NCBI RefSeq assembly: GCF_900087055.1
Contig: NZ_LT575468.1
Location: forward strand, 2,297,773 to 2,361,772
Direction: 5' to 3'
Length of the DNA: 64,000 nt
Source: Plesiomonas shigelloides
GTDB taxonomy: Bacteria; Pseudomonadota; Gammaproteobacteria; Enterobacterales; CAMTGL01
Positions 51,128-59,703 of the stretch are shown here, piece after piece (positions within the stretch are counted from its first letter, which is position 1; each line of letters opens with the position of its first letter). A program made the position numbers and the translations under genes. Below the pieces are notes generated by a model that was not told the origin of the DNA, searched no databases, and was given only the letters and a program-made list of their open reading frames with translations.

Positions 51128-52189
51128 TTAAGGCGCGACAATCGCATCGGCTAGCATGCCAACGCTGGTGGCAAAATAGTACGAGCGGTTCCAGTGCATC
51201 AATGTGCGATAATTGTTGTATACCAGCATTGCTTGGGCGCTGTCATCATCCGGGATCACTAACCACGCTTTTCGCTGTGGATGAGGCAAGGCCGCACCAT
51301 CCGCTAAACGCACGCCGAGAGCCTGCCACTTGGCCACCGTTTTCCCCTGCTCAGTCTTGGTGCCTGCCAATGCCGATGATAATCCCGCCGGTAAGCGCAC
51401 TTTCATCCCCCAACTTTGCTGATCGTTCCAGCCTTCGGTGGCCAGATAGTTGGCGGTCGAGGCAAACACATCAGCCACATTGTTCCAGATATCTTTGTGA
51501 CCATCGCCATCACCGTCTGCGGCATAGGTCAAAAAGGAGGTCGGCATAAACTGGCACTGCCCCATCGCCCCCGCCCATGAGCCTTTCATCAGCTCCGGTG
51601 CGATATGACCTTGTTGCTGAATTTTGAGCGCAGCCATCACCTGTTTGGTAAAAAACGCTTGACGACGCCCTTCAAACGCCAGTGTGGAGAGCGCCGAAAT
51701 CACATCTTCGTTGCCAGTATAACGGCCAAAACTGCTCTCCGAGCCCCACAACGCCACAATGTATTGCGGCTGTACGCCATATTCACGGCCAATGCGCGTC
51801 AGCAGCGGTTGATATTGCTGATACATCTCACGGGCTTTTTTGATTTTGGCCGGCGTCAGGCTTTTTTGCAGGTATTGCGATAAGGTCAGCTTAAATTCTG
51901 GCTGGCCGCGATCAGATTGCACCGCACGCTCCAGAAAATACACGTTGGCAAACCCGCGCTCCACGGTCTCCGGCGCGAGCCCTTCGGCAATGGCTTGCTG
52001 TTTGAGTTGTTCGATAAAAGGGGCAAATCCTTCGGGAACGGGCATTTGTTCAGCCGATGAGGAATTGGTTTTACCGGCATTGGTGGTGGCTGGCGCGCGC
52101 TGTTGGGCCGTATTTTCAGCCGCCGTGGTCGCCGCACAGCCGGATAAGATCAGGCTCAAAGCCATAACAGACAGAATCGTTCTTCTCAT
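51128..52189 (-). CDS. MltB-like lytic murein transglycosylase lipoprotein
   Basis: Periplasmic peptidoglycan-cleaving enzyme of 353 residues. It has a lipoprotein signal (LILSGCA; lipidated Cys17), then a Thr/Ser/Asn-rich linker and the catalytic domain. The catalytic Glu lies in ALWGSESSFGRYTGNED near residue 155, followed by LSTLAFEGRRQAFFTKQV and GAMGQCQFMPTSFLTYAADGDGDGHKDIWNNVADVFASTANYL, the MltB/SLT_2 signature. An acidic DGDGDGHKD stretch could bind Ca2+. Located between ycgM and ycgL. Confidence 0.92.
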   Translation of the reverse strand: MRRTILSVMALSLILSGCAATTAAENTAQQRAPATTNAGKTNSSSAEQMPVPEGFAPFIEQLKQQAIAEGLAPETVERGFANVYFLERAVQSDRGQPEFKLTLSQYLQKSLTPAKIKKAREMYQQYQPLLTRIGREYGVQPQYIVALWGSESSFGRYTGNEDVISALSTLAFEGRRQAFFTKQVMAALKIQQQGHIAPELMKGSWAGAMGQCQFMPTSFLTYAADGDGDGHKDIWNNVADVFASTANYLATEGWNDQQSWGMKVRLPAGLSSALAGTKTEQGKTVAKWQALGVRLADGAALPHPQRKAWLVIPDDDSAQAMLVYNNYRTLMHWNRSYYFATSVGMLADAIVAP

Positions 52190-52307
52190 GTGCAGCCGTC
52201 CTCACAGCTCGATGGTGAGCAATATCCGCGGCCGCGAAGAGATCCTACTCCGGCACGCGGAGATTTATGCCTGAATGAATCAGTTCACTGAGTTTTTTAG
52301 GCGTCGT

Positions 52308-52619
52308 CTAGTCGTCGTGTTGTTTTTCAGTGTGATTATTTTCTAAACAATGCTGTTTTAATAAGTTTTCTTTTGGCGGCGGTAACTGTAAATAAAAACC
52401 CTGTTCAGTCAGACAGGTTTTCAATTTATTTAAATCGATATTAACAAGACGCTTTGATCCATCCAGAGGAAAAAGCATGACTAATTGCGGCTTTCCAAAA
52501 CCTCGCAATAATTCCTCAGGAACACGAGAAAAGTCGTCTCTTTTCTCTACATATAAATAGGTTTCTTCGCGTCTTAAACTTTTGTAGATTGCGCACCACA
52601 TCTCGACTGAATCCCTCAT
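52308..52619 (-). CDS. ycgL: YcgL domain-containing protein
   Basis: Protein of 103 residues. Family blocks: [51 protein letters not shown], and [21 protein letters not shown]. Start is ATG 52619 or, better aligned with E. coli, ATG 52601 (MWCAIYK); neither has a strong ribosome-binding site. Function unknown; divergent from minC, as in E. coli. Confidence 0.93.
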   Translation of the reverse strand: MRDSVEMWCAIYKSLRREETYLYVEKRDDFSRVPEELLRGFGKPQLVMLFPLDGSKRLVNIDLNKLKTCLTEQGFYLQLPPPKENLLKQHCLENNHTEKQHDD

Positions 52620-52727
52620 GTTCTCTTGCGTAAGCAGGGTTGTGACTATAACATGTTAAGGATAAATAAATTATATTCTTGTCGTGCCGAATATTGCCAG
52701 GACGCACCGGGGAAACGAATCCGACTT

Positions 52728-53429
52728 ATGTCACAACACCTTGTCGATCTGAAGGGAAGCAACTTTACTCTTACGGTGGTTCATCCACACACTTCAGATC
52801 CGAATCAACTCAAACAAGCATTGTCTGCCAAAGTGCAGCAAGCCCCTGCTTTTTTTCAGGGCGCGCCAGTGGTGTTGAATGTCGCTGATCTGGCAGAGCA
52901 GGCAGACTTTCGTCGTTTAAAGCGAGTGATCCGAGAAGCCGGCTTATTTTTGGTGGGTGTCAGTGGCTGTATTAATGAAAAACAGCGCGAGACAGTCCGC
53001 AAAGCGGGTCTGCCTATTCTCACCGAAGGTAAAACCAAAGAGCCAAAGCCCGAAAGCAAACCGGCCCCGGAAGCTATCGAGCCCGAACCCATGATGACGG
53101 CGGTTGCCACCAAGGTCATTAATACCCCGGTTCGCTCAGGACAACGTATCTATGCCAAGAATTGCGATTTGATCGTGAATAACCATGTCAGCGAGGGTGC
53201 CGAGCTGATAGCGGACGGTCATATCCATGTCTACGGAATCATGCGCGGACGCGCCGCTGCCGGCGCAGATGGTCGACCAGACAGCAGCATCTTCTGTCTC
53301 AATATGCAGGCCGAGTTGCTGTCGATTTCAGGACAATATGCTCTCAGTGAGCAAATTCCGACAGAAGTCTGGAAAAAAGCCACCCGCGTGGTATTACGAG
53401 ATAATAACATTCATTTTGAAGCCCTTTGA
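52728..53429 (+). CDS. minC: MinC septum-site inhibitor
   Basis: Blocks FtsZ ring assembly at cell poles, 233 residues (E. coli 231). N-terminal FtsZ-binding domain (residues 1-100, VDLKGSNFTLTVVHPH and FQGAPVVLNVADLAE), a Pro/Glu/Lys-rich linker (residues 103-125) and the C-terminal MinD-binding beta-helix (RSGQRIYAKNCDLIVNNHVSEGAELIADGHIHVYGIMRGRAAAGADG). Start ATG 52728 (MSQHLVDLKG); the same frame is open 34 codons upstream but without family support. First gene of minCDE. Confidence 0.96.
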   Translation: MSQHLVDLKGSNFTLTVVHPHTSDPNQLKQALSAKVQQAPAFFQGAPVVLNVADLAEQADFRRLKRVIREAGLFLVGVSGCINEKQRETVRKAGLPILTEGKTKEPKPESKPAPEAIEPEPMMTAVATKVINTPVRSGQRIYAKNCDLIVNNHVSEGAELIADGHIHVYGIMRGRAAAGADGRPDSSIFCLNMQAELLSISGQYALSEQIPTEVWKKATRVVLRDNNIHFEAL

Positions 53430-53459
53430 TATAGACCCTTTTTGACAAGGAACCCCCTC

Positions 53460-54272
53460 ATGGCACGTATCATCGTTGTAACCTCTGGTAAAGGAGGCGT
53501 TGGCAAAACCACTTCAAGCGCAGCCATTGCCACCGGTTTAGCATTGAAGGGAAAGAAAACGGTCGTGATCGACTTTGATATCGGCCTGCGTAATCTGGAC
53601 TTAATCATGGGCTGTGAGCGCCGCGTGGTGTATGACTTTGTAAACGTCATCCATGGCGATGCCAGCTTGAACCAAGCTCTGATTAAGGATAAGCGCGTCG
53701 ACAATCTATACATCCTGCCCGCATCCCAAACCCGTGATAAAGAAGCACTGACCCGTGAAGGCGTCGAAAAAGTGCTGGAAGAGCTGGATAAAATGGAATT
53801 CGAATACGTGCTGTGTGACTCACCGGCAGGTATCGAAACCGGCGCCCTGATGGCACTCTATTTTGCCGACGAAGCCATTGTGACCACGAACCCTGAAGTC
53901 TCTTCAGTGCGTGACTCTGACCGCATCTTGGGGATATTGTCCTCCAAATCTCGCCGCGCCGAAAAAGGCCAAGATCCGATTAAAGAGCACCTGCTGCTCA
54001 CTCGCTACAGCCCTGGCCGCGTGACCCGTGGCGATATGCTGAGTGTGCAGGACGTGGAAGAGATCCTGCGTATCCCGCTGTTAGGGGTGATCCCGGAAAG
54101 CCCGTCGGTGCTGCGTGCATCGAACCAAGGTGAACCGGTCATTCTTGATAAGGAATCTGAAGCAGGTCAGGCCTATCTTGATACGGTCGAACGCCTGCTG
54201 GGTACCGAGCGACCTTTCCGTTTCCTTGAGGAAGAGAAGAAAGGCTTTTTAAAACGACTGTTTGGGGGATAA
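53460..54272 (+). CDS. minD: MinD septum-site ATPase
   Basis: Membrane-binding ParA/MRP ATPase, 270 residues as in E. coli. Deviant Walker A KGGVGKT at residues 10-16; DFDIGLRNLDLIMG; VVYDFVNVI; and the C-terminal amphipathic membrane-targeting helix KKGFLKRLFGG. Recruits MinC and oscillates with MinE. Start ATG 53460 (MARIIVVTSG), with AAGGA upstream; 30 nt after minC and 3 nt before minE. Confidence 0.98.
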   Translation: MARIIVVTSGKGGVGKTTSSAAIATGLALKGKKTVVIDFDIGLRNLDLIMGCERRVVYDFVNVIHGDASLNQALIKDKRVDNLYILPASQTRDKEALTREGVEKVLEELDKMEFEYVLCDSPAGIETGALMALYFADEAIVTTNPEVSSVRDSDRILGILSSKSRRAEKGQDPIKEHLLLTRYSPGRVTRGDMLSVQDVEEILRIPLLGVIPESPSVLRASNQGEPVILDKESEAGQAYLDTVERLLGTERPFRFLEEEKKGFLKRLFGG

Positions 54273-54275
54273 CTC

Positions 54276-54536
54276 ATGGCGCTCCTCGATTTTTTCCTGT
54301 CCCGTAAAAAACAGACGGCAAGTATCGCCAAGGAGCGTTTGCAGATTATTGTTGCTGAACGTCGCCGTGGCGATAGTGAACCGCACTATTTGCCGGCACT
54401 GAAGCAAGACATTCTGGCGGTGATTTGCAAGTATGTGCAAATTGACCCAGAACATGTCACCGTTCAGCTGGAGCAAAAGGGTGACGACATTTCCATCTTG
54501 GAATTGAACGTCACCCTGCCGGAAGATGCCAAATAA
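54276..54536 (+). CDS. minE: MinE topological specificity factor
   Basis: 86 residues (E. coli 88). N-terminal [30 protein letters not shown] contains the anti-MinCD helix and MinD-contact residues; C-terminal domain drives dimerisation. Third gene of the operon, convergent with rnd; a GCCGGC/GCCGGC hairpin lies in the 19-nt gap. Confidence 0.97.
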   Translation: MALLDFFLSRKKQTASIAKERLQIIVAERRRGDSEPHYLPALKQDILAVICKYVQIDPEHVTVQLEQKGDDISILELNVTLPEDAK

Positions 54537-54555
54537 ACAGTCGGCAACTGCCGGC

Positions 54556-55692
54556 TTAGGCCGGCTGTTCCAGTAGCTGTTGCAAACGTTCACCCATCAG
54601 AGCACCGCGCCAGCCGGATAACAACTCCGGTTGCTCGTGGTGCTGTCTCTCTTCAGGCGTATAATTCCACGTCCAGCTCAGCAGCTGGTGAATTTGGCGA
54701 CGCGACGCCAACAATTCACTGCTCAAGCCGGTCACCCCTTCTTGCTCGGTGATAAAGGCTTTCACGCGCTTTAAGGTCGCTTTGTATTCTGGGTTATCCA
54801 CCAGACGACTCAGCGGCGCAGGGCATTCGCTATCCGGCAGCGCTTTGGCGGCTTGCACCATCGCTAACATCGTTTTGCCGTGAAAGCGGATTTCCGGATT
54901 TTCCAGCTCCAGATTATTCAGATCGCTCAGCGACTGTGGCATATAGCGCGCCACTTTCCACAAGTTCGCTTCTTTTACCACAAAGTTCAGTGCCAGATCG
55001 CGACGTTCAGCCTCGTGATAACGCCATTTAGCCAGCAATTTGAGCACGGCCAGCTGACGCGGACGCAATTGCCATGCGTTGCCAATATCGCAGTACAGCT
55101 CATCGGGTGGCGTTACGTGCGAACGACGCACCACAATCTGATGACACTCTGCATCCACAGCATCTTGCCAACCGGCTGCGGTCAGTTTTTCTTGTAACCG
55201 CTCATACATCGGCAACAAGTAATACACATCCGCCGCCGCATAGTGACACTGTTTTTCAGTCAGCGGACGCGCCAGCCAATCGGTACGCGCTTCGCCTTTA
55301 TCCAGCTCAACACCCAAATACTCGGCAACCAATGCACCGAAACCGGTCGAGATGCGGTGGCCTAAGAAGGCGGCCATAACTTGGGTATCTAACATCGGTG
55401 ACGGCATAATCCCCAGCGCATGCTGGAACACTTCCAGATCTTCGCCGCACGCATGCAAAATTTTGACGACCTGCGGGTTACACAGCAGATCGCGCAGCGG
55501 GCTCAAATCGGAAATGGCAATCGGGTCAATCAGCGATACATCCTGTCCGTCATACAGCTGTACCAGCCCGAGTTGTGGATGTAACGTCCGGGTGCGTACA
55601 AATTCAGTATCAATCGCAACCCGTGATGCTCCGGATGCGCGCAGACAAACCTGCCGCAAGGCTTCATCAGTGGTAATCAGTCGGTAATCCAC
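54556..55692 (-). CDS. rnd: Ribonuclease D
   Basis: DEDDy 3'-5' exoribonuclease acting in tRNA 3' maturation, 378 residues from GTG 55692 (MDYRLITTDEAL), close to E. coli (375). Exo I DTEFVRTRT near residue 28, exo II LHACGEDLEVFQH, exo III YAAADVYYLLPMYERL with the Tyr; then two HRDC domains (RPRQLAVLKLLAKWRYHEAE and LASRRQIHQLLSW). An ATG at 55725 gives 11 more residues not seen in the family. Confidence 0.95.
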   Translation of the reverse strand: MDYRLITTDEALRQVCLRASGASRVAIDTEFVRTRTLHPQLGLVQLYDGQDVSLIDPIAISDLSPLRDLLCNPQVVKILHACGEDLEVFQHALGIMPSPMLDTQVMAAFLGHRISTGFGALVAEYLGVELDKGEARTDWLARPLTEKQCHYAAADVYYLLPMYERLQEKLTAAGWQDAVDAECHQIVVRRSHVTPPDELYCDIGNAWQLRPRQLAVLKLLAKWRYHEAERRDLALNFVVKEANLWKVARYMPQSLSDLNNLELENPEIRFHGKTMLAMVQAAKALPDSECPAPLSRLVDNPEYKATLKRVKAFITEQEGVTGLSSELLASRRQIHQLLSWTWNYTPEERQHHEQPELLSGWRGALMGERLQQLLEQPA

Positions 55693-55779
55693 AACATTCT
55701 TCTCTTTAAAACTTTTCAACAACACATAAAGAAAACGCCGGCAGCAGCCGGCGTTTCATCAGTCAGCGGGGCATCCGAA

Positions 55780-57492
55780 TTAGGATGCTTTGGCCTGCAC
55801 ACTCACCTCAGCGGCGGCAGGTTCGGCTGTCTGCTGTTCTTCACGCAGTACTCGCCGCAGTATTTTACCCACATTTGTCTTCGGAAGCTCATCCCGGAAC
55901 TCAACAATTTTCGGGCATTTGTAACCGGTCAGGTTTTTACGACAAAACGCCATCAGCTCATCACGGGTTAATGACGGGTCTTTTTTGACCACGCAAATCT
56001 TCACCGCTTCGCCAGACGCTTCACTCGGCACACCCACCGCGGCCACTTCCAACACTTTCGGATGATGGGCAATCACGTCTTCGATTTCATTCGGATAGAC
56101 GTTAAAACCCGACACCAGAATCATGTCTTTCTTGCGATCCACGATGCGCATAAAGCCTTCATCATCGATGCGCACGATATCGCCGGTCGCCAGCCAACCA
56201 TCTTGCAGAATTTCTGCCGTGGCTTCTGGACGCTGCCAGTAACCCTGCATCACCTGCGGGCCTTTAACCCACAACTCGCCAGCTTCACCGTGCGCCACTT
56301 CGTGGCCGTCATCATCCACCAACTTGATGTCAGTAGACGGCACCGGCAAACCAATCGCGCCATTATAACCAGCCAGATTATACGGGCAGCCAGCAACCAG
56401 CGGAGAACATTCGGTCAAGCCATAACCTTCCAGCAGCTTGGTGCCAGTCAGCTTTTGCCACTGCTCGGCAACGGCGCGCTGTACTGACATTCCACCGCCC
56501 ACAGTCAAACGCAGGGTACTGAAATTCAGCTCACGGAAATCTTCGTTGTGGATCAGCGCATTAAACAGGGTGTTCACACCGGTGATCGCGGTCACTTTAT
56601 AACGCGCCAGCTCTTTAACAAAGCCTGGAATATCACGCGGGTTGGTGATCAGCAGGTTACTTCCGCCCATCTCCAAAAACAGCAAGCAGTTCACGGTCAA
56701 CGCAAACACGTGATACAGCGGCAGCGCTGTGACCACCAGCTCACGGCCTTCTTCCAAAATCGGTGAATAACCGGCTTTGGCTTGCAGTACGTTAGCCACC
56801 ATATTGCTGTGCGCCAGCATCGCCCCTTTCGACACCCCAGTTGTACCCCCGGTGTACTGTAAAAAGGCAATGTCTTGCGCGGTGATCAGTGGTTTCACGT
56901 ATTGCTGGGCACGCCCTTTACGCAGCGCACCACGAAACGAAATCGCATCCGGCAAATTGTACTTTGGCACCATCTTCTTGATGTACTTAACCACAAAGTT
57001 CACCAAGGTGCCTTTTGCCATCGACAGCTGATCGCCCATGCGCGTTAAGATCACATGCTTGACGCTGGTCTGGTACACCACTTTTTCCAAGGTATGGGCA
57101 AAGTTGGAGACAATCACAATCGCCTTAGCACCGCTATCGTTCAGCTGATGCTCCAGCTCACGCGGGGTATACAGCGGGTTAACATTCACGGCAATCAGAC
57201 CGGCACGCAAAATACCGAACAGTGCAATCGGGTATTGCAGCAGGTTTGGCATCATCAGCGCCACCCGCTCCCCTTTTTGCAGTTTCAGTTCATTTTGCAG
57301 GTAAGCGGCAAAGGCACGGCTGCTTTCTTCGAGCTTACGGAAGGTCATCACCTGGCCCATGTTGATAAACGCCGGCTGATCGGCATAACGCTGCACGGCC
57401 TGTTCGAACATGTCTACCAGAGATGAGTATTGATCAGGGTTGATTTCAGCCGGCACGTCAGCCGGATAACTGGAAAGCCAAACCTTTTCCAC
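55780..57492 (-). CDS. fadD: Long-chain-fatty-acid-CoA ligase FadD
   Basis: Activates imported fatty acids to acyl-CoA, 570 residues (E. coli 561). AMP-binding motif [17 protein letters not shown] near residue 210, [35 protein letters not shown] and the C-terminal [13 protein letters not shown]. The start is GTG 57492 ([20 protein letters not shown]), with GAGGAG at 7 nt. No clear FadR operator was found upstream. Beta-oxidation partner of fadH and target class of fadR in the same window. Confidence 0.97.
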   Translation of the reverse strand: MEKVWLSSYPADVPAEINPDQYSSLVDMFEQAVQRYADQPAFINMGQVMTFRKLEESSRAFAAYLQNELKLQKGERVALMMPNLLQYPIALFGILRAGLIAVNVNPLYTPRELEHQLNDSGAKAIVIVSNFAHTLEKVVYQTSVKHVILTRMGDQLSMAKGTLVNFVVKYIKKMVPKYNLPDAISFRGALRKGRAQQYVKPLITAQDIAFLQYTGGTTGVSKGAMLAHSNMVANVLQAKAGYSPILEEGRELVVTALPLYHVFALTVNCLLFLEMGGSNLLITNPRDIPGFVKELARYKVTAITGVNTLFNALIHNEDFRELNFSTLRLTVGGGMSVQRAVAEQWQKLTGTKLLEGYGLTECSPLVAGCPYNLAGYNGAIGLPVPSTDIKLVDDDGHEVAHGEAGELWVKGPQVMQGYWQRPEATAEILQDGWLATGDIVRIDDEGFMRIVDRKKDMILVSGFNVYPNEIEDVIAHHPKVLEVAAVGVPSEASGEAVKICVVKKDPSLTRDELMAFCRKNLTGYKCPKIVEFRDELPKTNVGKILRRVLREEQQTAEPAAAEVSVQAKAS

Positions 57493-57969
57493 GGTAAGTC
57501 TCCTCAATGTATTTTGTTGTATGCCACACCTCAGGAGGAGCACCCCGGGCCGGCCTTACGAATACGGGTATGACGGGTACGTAGGATAAATGCTCTAATA
57601 GCAAGACTACTTTACATCGCCACCGCATTATTAACAATGGATTAACAACACATTTTCAAACAGGCGTTTATTTATTGCCATTCGGCGCTCAGCGACCGCC
57701 TGTATAGGATGATGGTGTTGCCGTATTTATCAGAGATTCTGCGACAAAGGTCGGAGATAATAGCATGTTGTCGGCAAAGAGCGGTATCTTATGCTGAATT
57801 TACATCCGGATATATTCGGTAATGATTTACAGCTGCCGAAAATCACAGCGTTTTATATGACAAATAACCGCACCAGCCAGACTTTGTGCAAACCCGACTG
57901 TGTGCGAACTTTGTACAAAATCATTATGTGTGAGGACTCTGAACCTGAAGAGCCTCAGCGCGGCATAGC
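57493..57969. other. Intergenic region beyond fadD
   Basis: About 475 nt with no supported gene on either strand. A plus-strand ORF at 57791-58039 overlaps the orphan ORF below and lacks any recognisable motif. The region should hold the fadD promoter. Confidence 0.45.
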
Positions 57970-58425
57970 CTACACCCGTTCATCAATCGACGGCGTCCAA
58001 CGTCGCCCACCTGTACGAGCCAAAGCTAACATTTGCTGATAATGCTGAATGGCGCTCGGTTGGCCATGTTGTGCGTATCCTGTATCAGCGCAGCCCGCCG
58101 GAAGCCACTCGCCTTCACATACGCGTACCGCATCCCCTAACAGCATCGGCACGGGGTGATCATCTGATGGCATAAGTGCGGGACTTGCCCGCACGGCCGC
58201 AACCGGAAGATTGACCGCACCTAATCGTTCGACTCGCGGCGCGGGCAATATCACCGAGCGCATGTTGATAGCATCGGCAGCGACAACTTTACTTGTGCGG
58301 GTTGTGGTTAGCCGGTGCCCTGAGGTGATCCGCATAATGGCCTCCGCGATAACGCGATAGCGCACATACTTGATGTAACCCACGGCTATATCAGTGGGTC
58401 CATCGCCAACGCCGACCAGCCACAT
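57970..58425 (-). CDS. Orphan ORF, 151 residues
   Basis: Unrecognised. Minus-strand frame of 152 codons. The middle (PAPRVERLGAVNLPVAAVRASPALMPSDDHPVPMLLGDAVRVCEGEWLPAGCADTGYAQHG region) looks protein-like and codon use is not clearly random, but there is no ribosome-binding site, no signal peptide and no family motif. It occupies the place where E. coli has the Slp-type lipoprotein gene yeaY, but does not resemble YeaY. Could be a real lineage-specific gene or chance. Confidence 0.3.
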   Translation of the reverse strand: MWLVGVGDGPTDIAVGYIKYVRYRVIAEAIMRITSGHRLTTTRTSKVVAADAINMRSVILPAPRVERLGAVNLPVAAVRASPALMPSDDHPVPMLLGDAVRVCEGEWLPAGCADTGYAQHGQPSAIQHYQQMLALARTGGRRWTPSIDERV

Positions 58426-58828
58426 CGCAGCGTCGATACCCCGCGCGGTAGGTATCTACTATGAGCATAGTGTATGCACTGAGTTGCTGCCTTGCAGCGC
58501 ACGCCTCACGCTCAAATGTTCTTTGCAACGTGCGCTAATATACTTATCCGCACTCTCTCACCAACTCGAAGTTGCTAATACAACCTCTCCGACACGAGCG
58601 ACAAACCAACCAACACTACACAAACATGAGCGACAACGAGATAAGGGATAAGGGATAAGGGATAAGGGATAAGAACAATAGCGCGCAACAGAGATAACAC
58701 GAAGACCAAATGTAGCCCAAAAAGACGGCTATACAGATGCCGCATAAACAATACGGCGGCCACCAGGACCGCCGCATACGTAGGGGAGCGAATAACACTC
58801 ACCCGATAAGACAAGCACCACTCACCGC
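58426..58828. other. Gene-poor stretch before tsaB
   Basis: About 400 nt. It contains the heptanucleotide repeat (58641-58675) and no supported gene; short minus-strand frames here get their LIPYPLS repetition from that repeat. Confidence 0.5.
58641..58675. repeat. ATAAGGG heptanucleotide tandem repeat
   Basis: Four perfect ATAAGGG units followed by ATAAG, in an intergenic region downstream of tsaB. Confidence 0.95.
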
Positions 58829-59530
58829 TTATTCGCGGCCCGGCAGCTTTTTCCAGGCCACATTGTTACGCAGGTATACCGGCGCAGCATTCTCGACCGC
58901 CACCACTTCACCGCGCTGCCAGCAAGCCAGTGCCTGTGGCAACATATCGCGCGCTTCAGGCAGCAAAATACCGCTGTCGGTCAGTACCACGCCGTCTTGT
59001 TGGGCCAAGGTCGGATAAGCAGTAAAACCGGTACCAGCCGTCGCCCATTGGTTAGACTCACCCGCAATGATCACCTGTACATTTTGAGGCTCGAGCACCG
59101 CTTCTTCGCCCAGTACCTGCCACTGACCATTATCGGCACGCAGATACTGACCCCAATAAACTTCGCCCATACGCGCATCAATCGCCACCAGCACTTGCTG
59201 ATGTTGCTGTACACGGTACGCACCCTGCGCCATCGCCAGCAGGTTCGAAACCCCGATCATCGGCAAATCCGCGCCCAGCGCCAGACCTTGCGCCACGCCA
59301 ACGCCAATCCGCACGCCGGTAAAACTGCCCGGTCCACGGCCAAAAGCCAGCGCATCCAGTTGATTCAGACTCAAGCCGGCTTCAGCCAGCATCTGCTGCA
59401 CCATTGGTAAAATACGCTGCGTATGCTCACGCGGACAGACTTCGGAAACGGCATATACCTCTCCGTCTACCCACAGGGCAGCAGAGCAGGCTTCAGTGGC
59501 GGTATCTAGCGCCAGAATTCGGGTTGACAT
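58829..59530 (-). CDS. tsaB: TsaB, tRNA threonylcarbamoyladenosine biosynthesis protein
   Basis: Non-catalytic partner of TsaD in making t6A37 of ANN-decoding tRNAs; 233 residues (E. coli 231). N-terminal ASKHA-type [40 protein letters not shown], and [29 protein letters not shown]. Start ATG 59530. Next to yoaA, as in E. coli. Confidence 0.96.
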   Translation of the reverse strand: MSTRILALDTATEACSAALWVDGEVYAVSEVCPREHTQRILPMVQQMLAEAGLSLNQLDALAFGRGPGSFTGVRIGVGVAQGLALGADLPMIGVSNLLAMAQGAYRVQQHQQVLVAIDARMGEVYWGQYLRADNGQWQVLGEEAVLEPQNVQVIIAGESNQWATAGTGFTAYPTLAQQDGVVLTDSGILLPEARDMLPQALACWQRGEVVAVENAAPVYLRNNVAWKKLPGRE

Positions 59531-59583
59531 CCAGACCTCGGATCAATCAATAACAACGAGCTAATTCAGAGTAGCCCAACATC

Positions 59584-59703
59584 ATACCATAGCACCTTCA
59601 GACCACAGCACTTTCATCCCCATACCATTGCGCTTTCATACCACAGCTCTTTCCGATACGGGCACTTTCCGATACAGGCGATTGCCCATCCGGGCTATTC
59701 CCC
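59584..59703. repeat. Degenerate 16-20-bp tandem repeat between yoaA and tsaB
   Basis: About seven successive units of the form ATACCAyrGCrCTTTC, e.g. ATACCATTGCGCTTTCAT, ACCACAGCTCTTTCCG, ATACGGGCACTTTCCG. It spans the yoaA stop and the gap to tsaB. Copies drift with position, as in decaying repeats. Confidence 0.7.

Noticed and set aside
57493-57800. FadR operator before fadD
   Set aside because: I looked for TGGT-N-GACCA-like palindromes and found none convincing, although fadD is a classic FadR target.
58575-58814. Hydrophobic minus-strand frame with LIPYPLS repeats
   Set aside because: The apparent repeat comes from the ATAAGGG tandem repeat; no ribosome-binding site or family motif.
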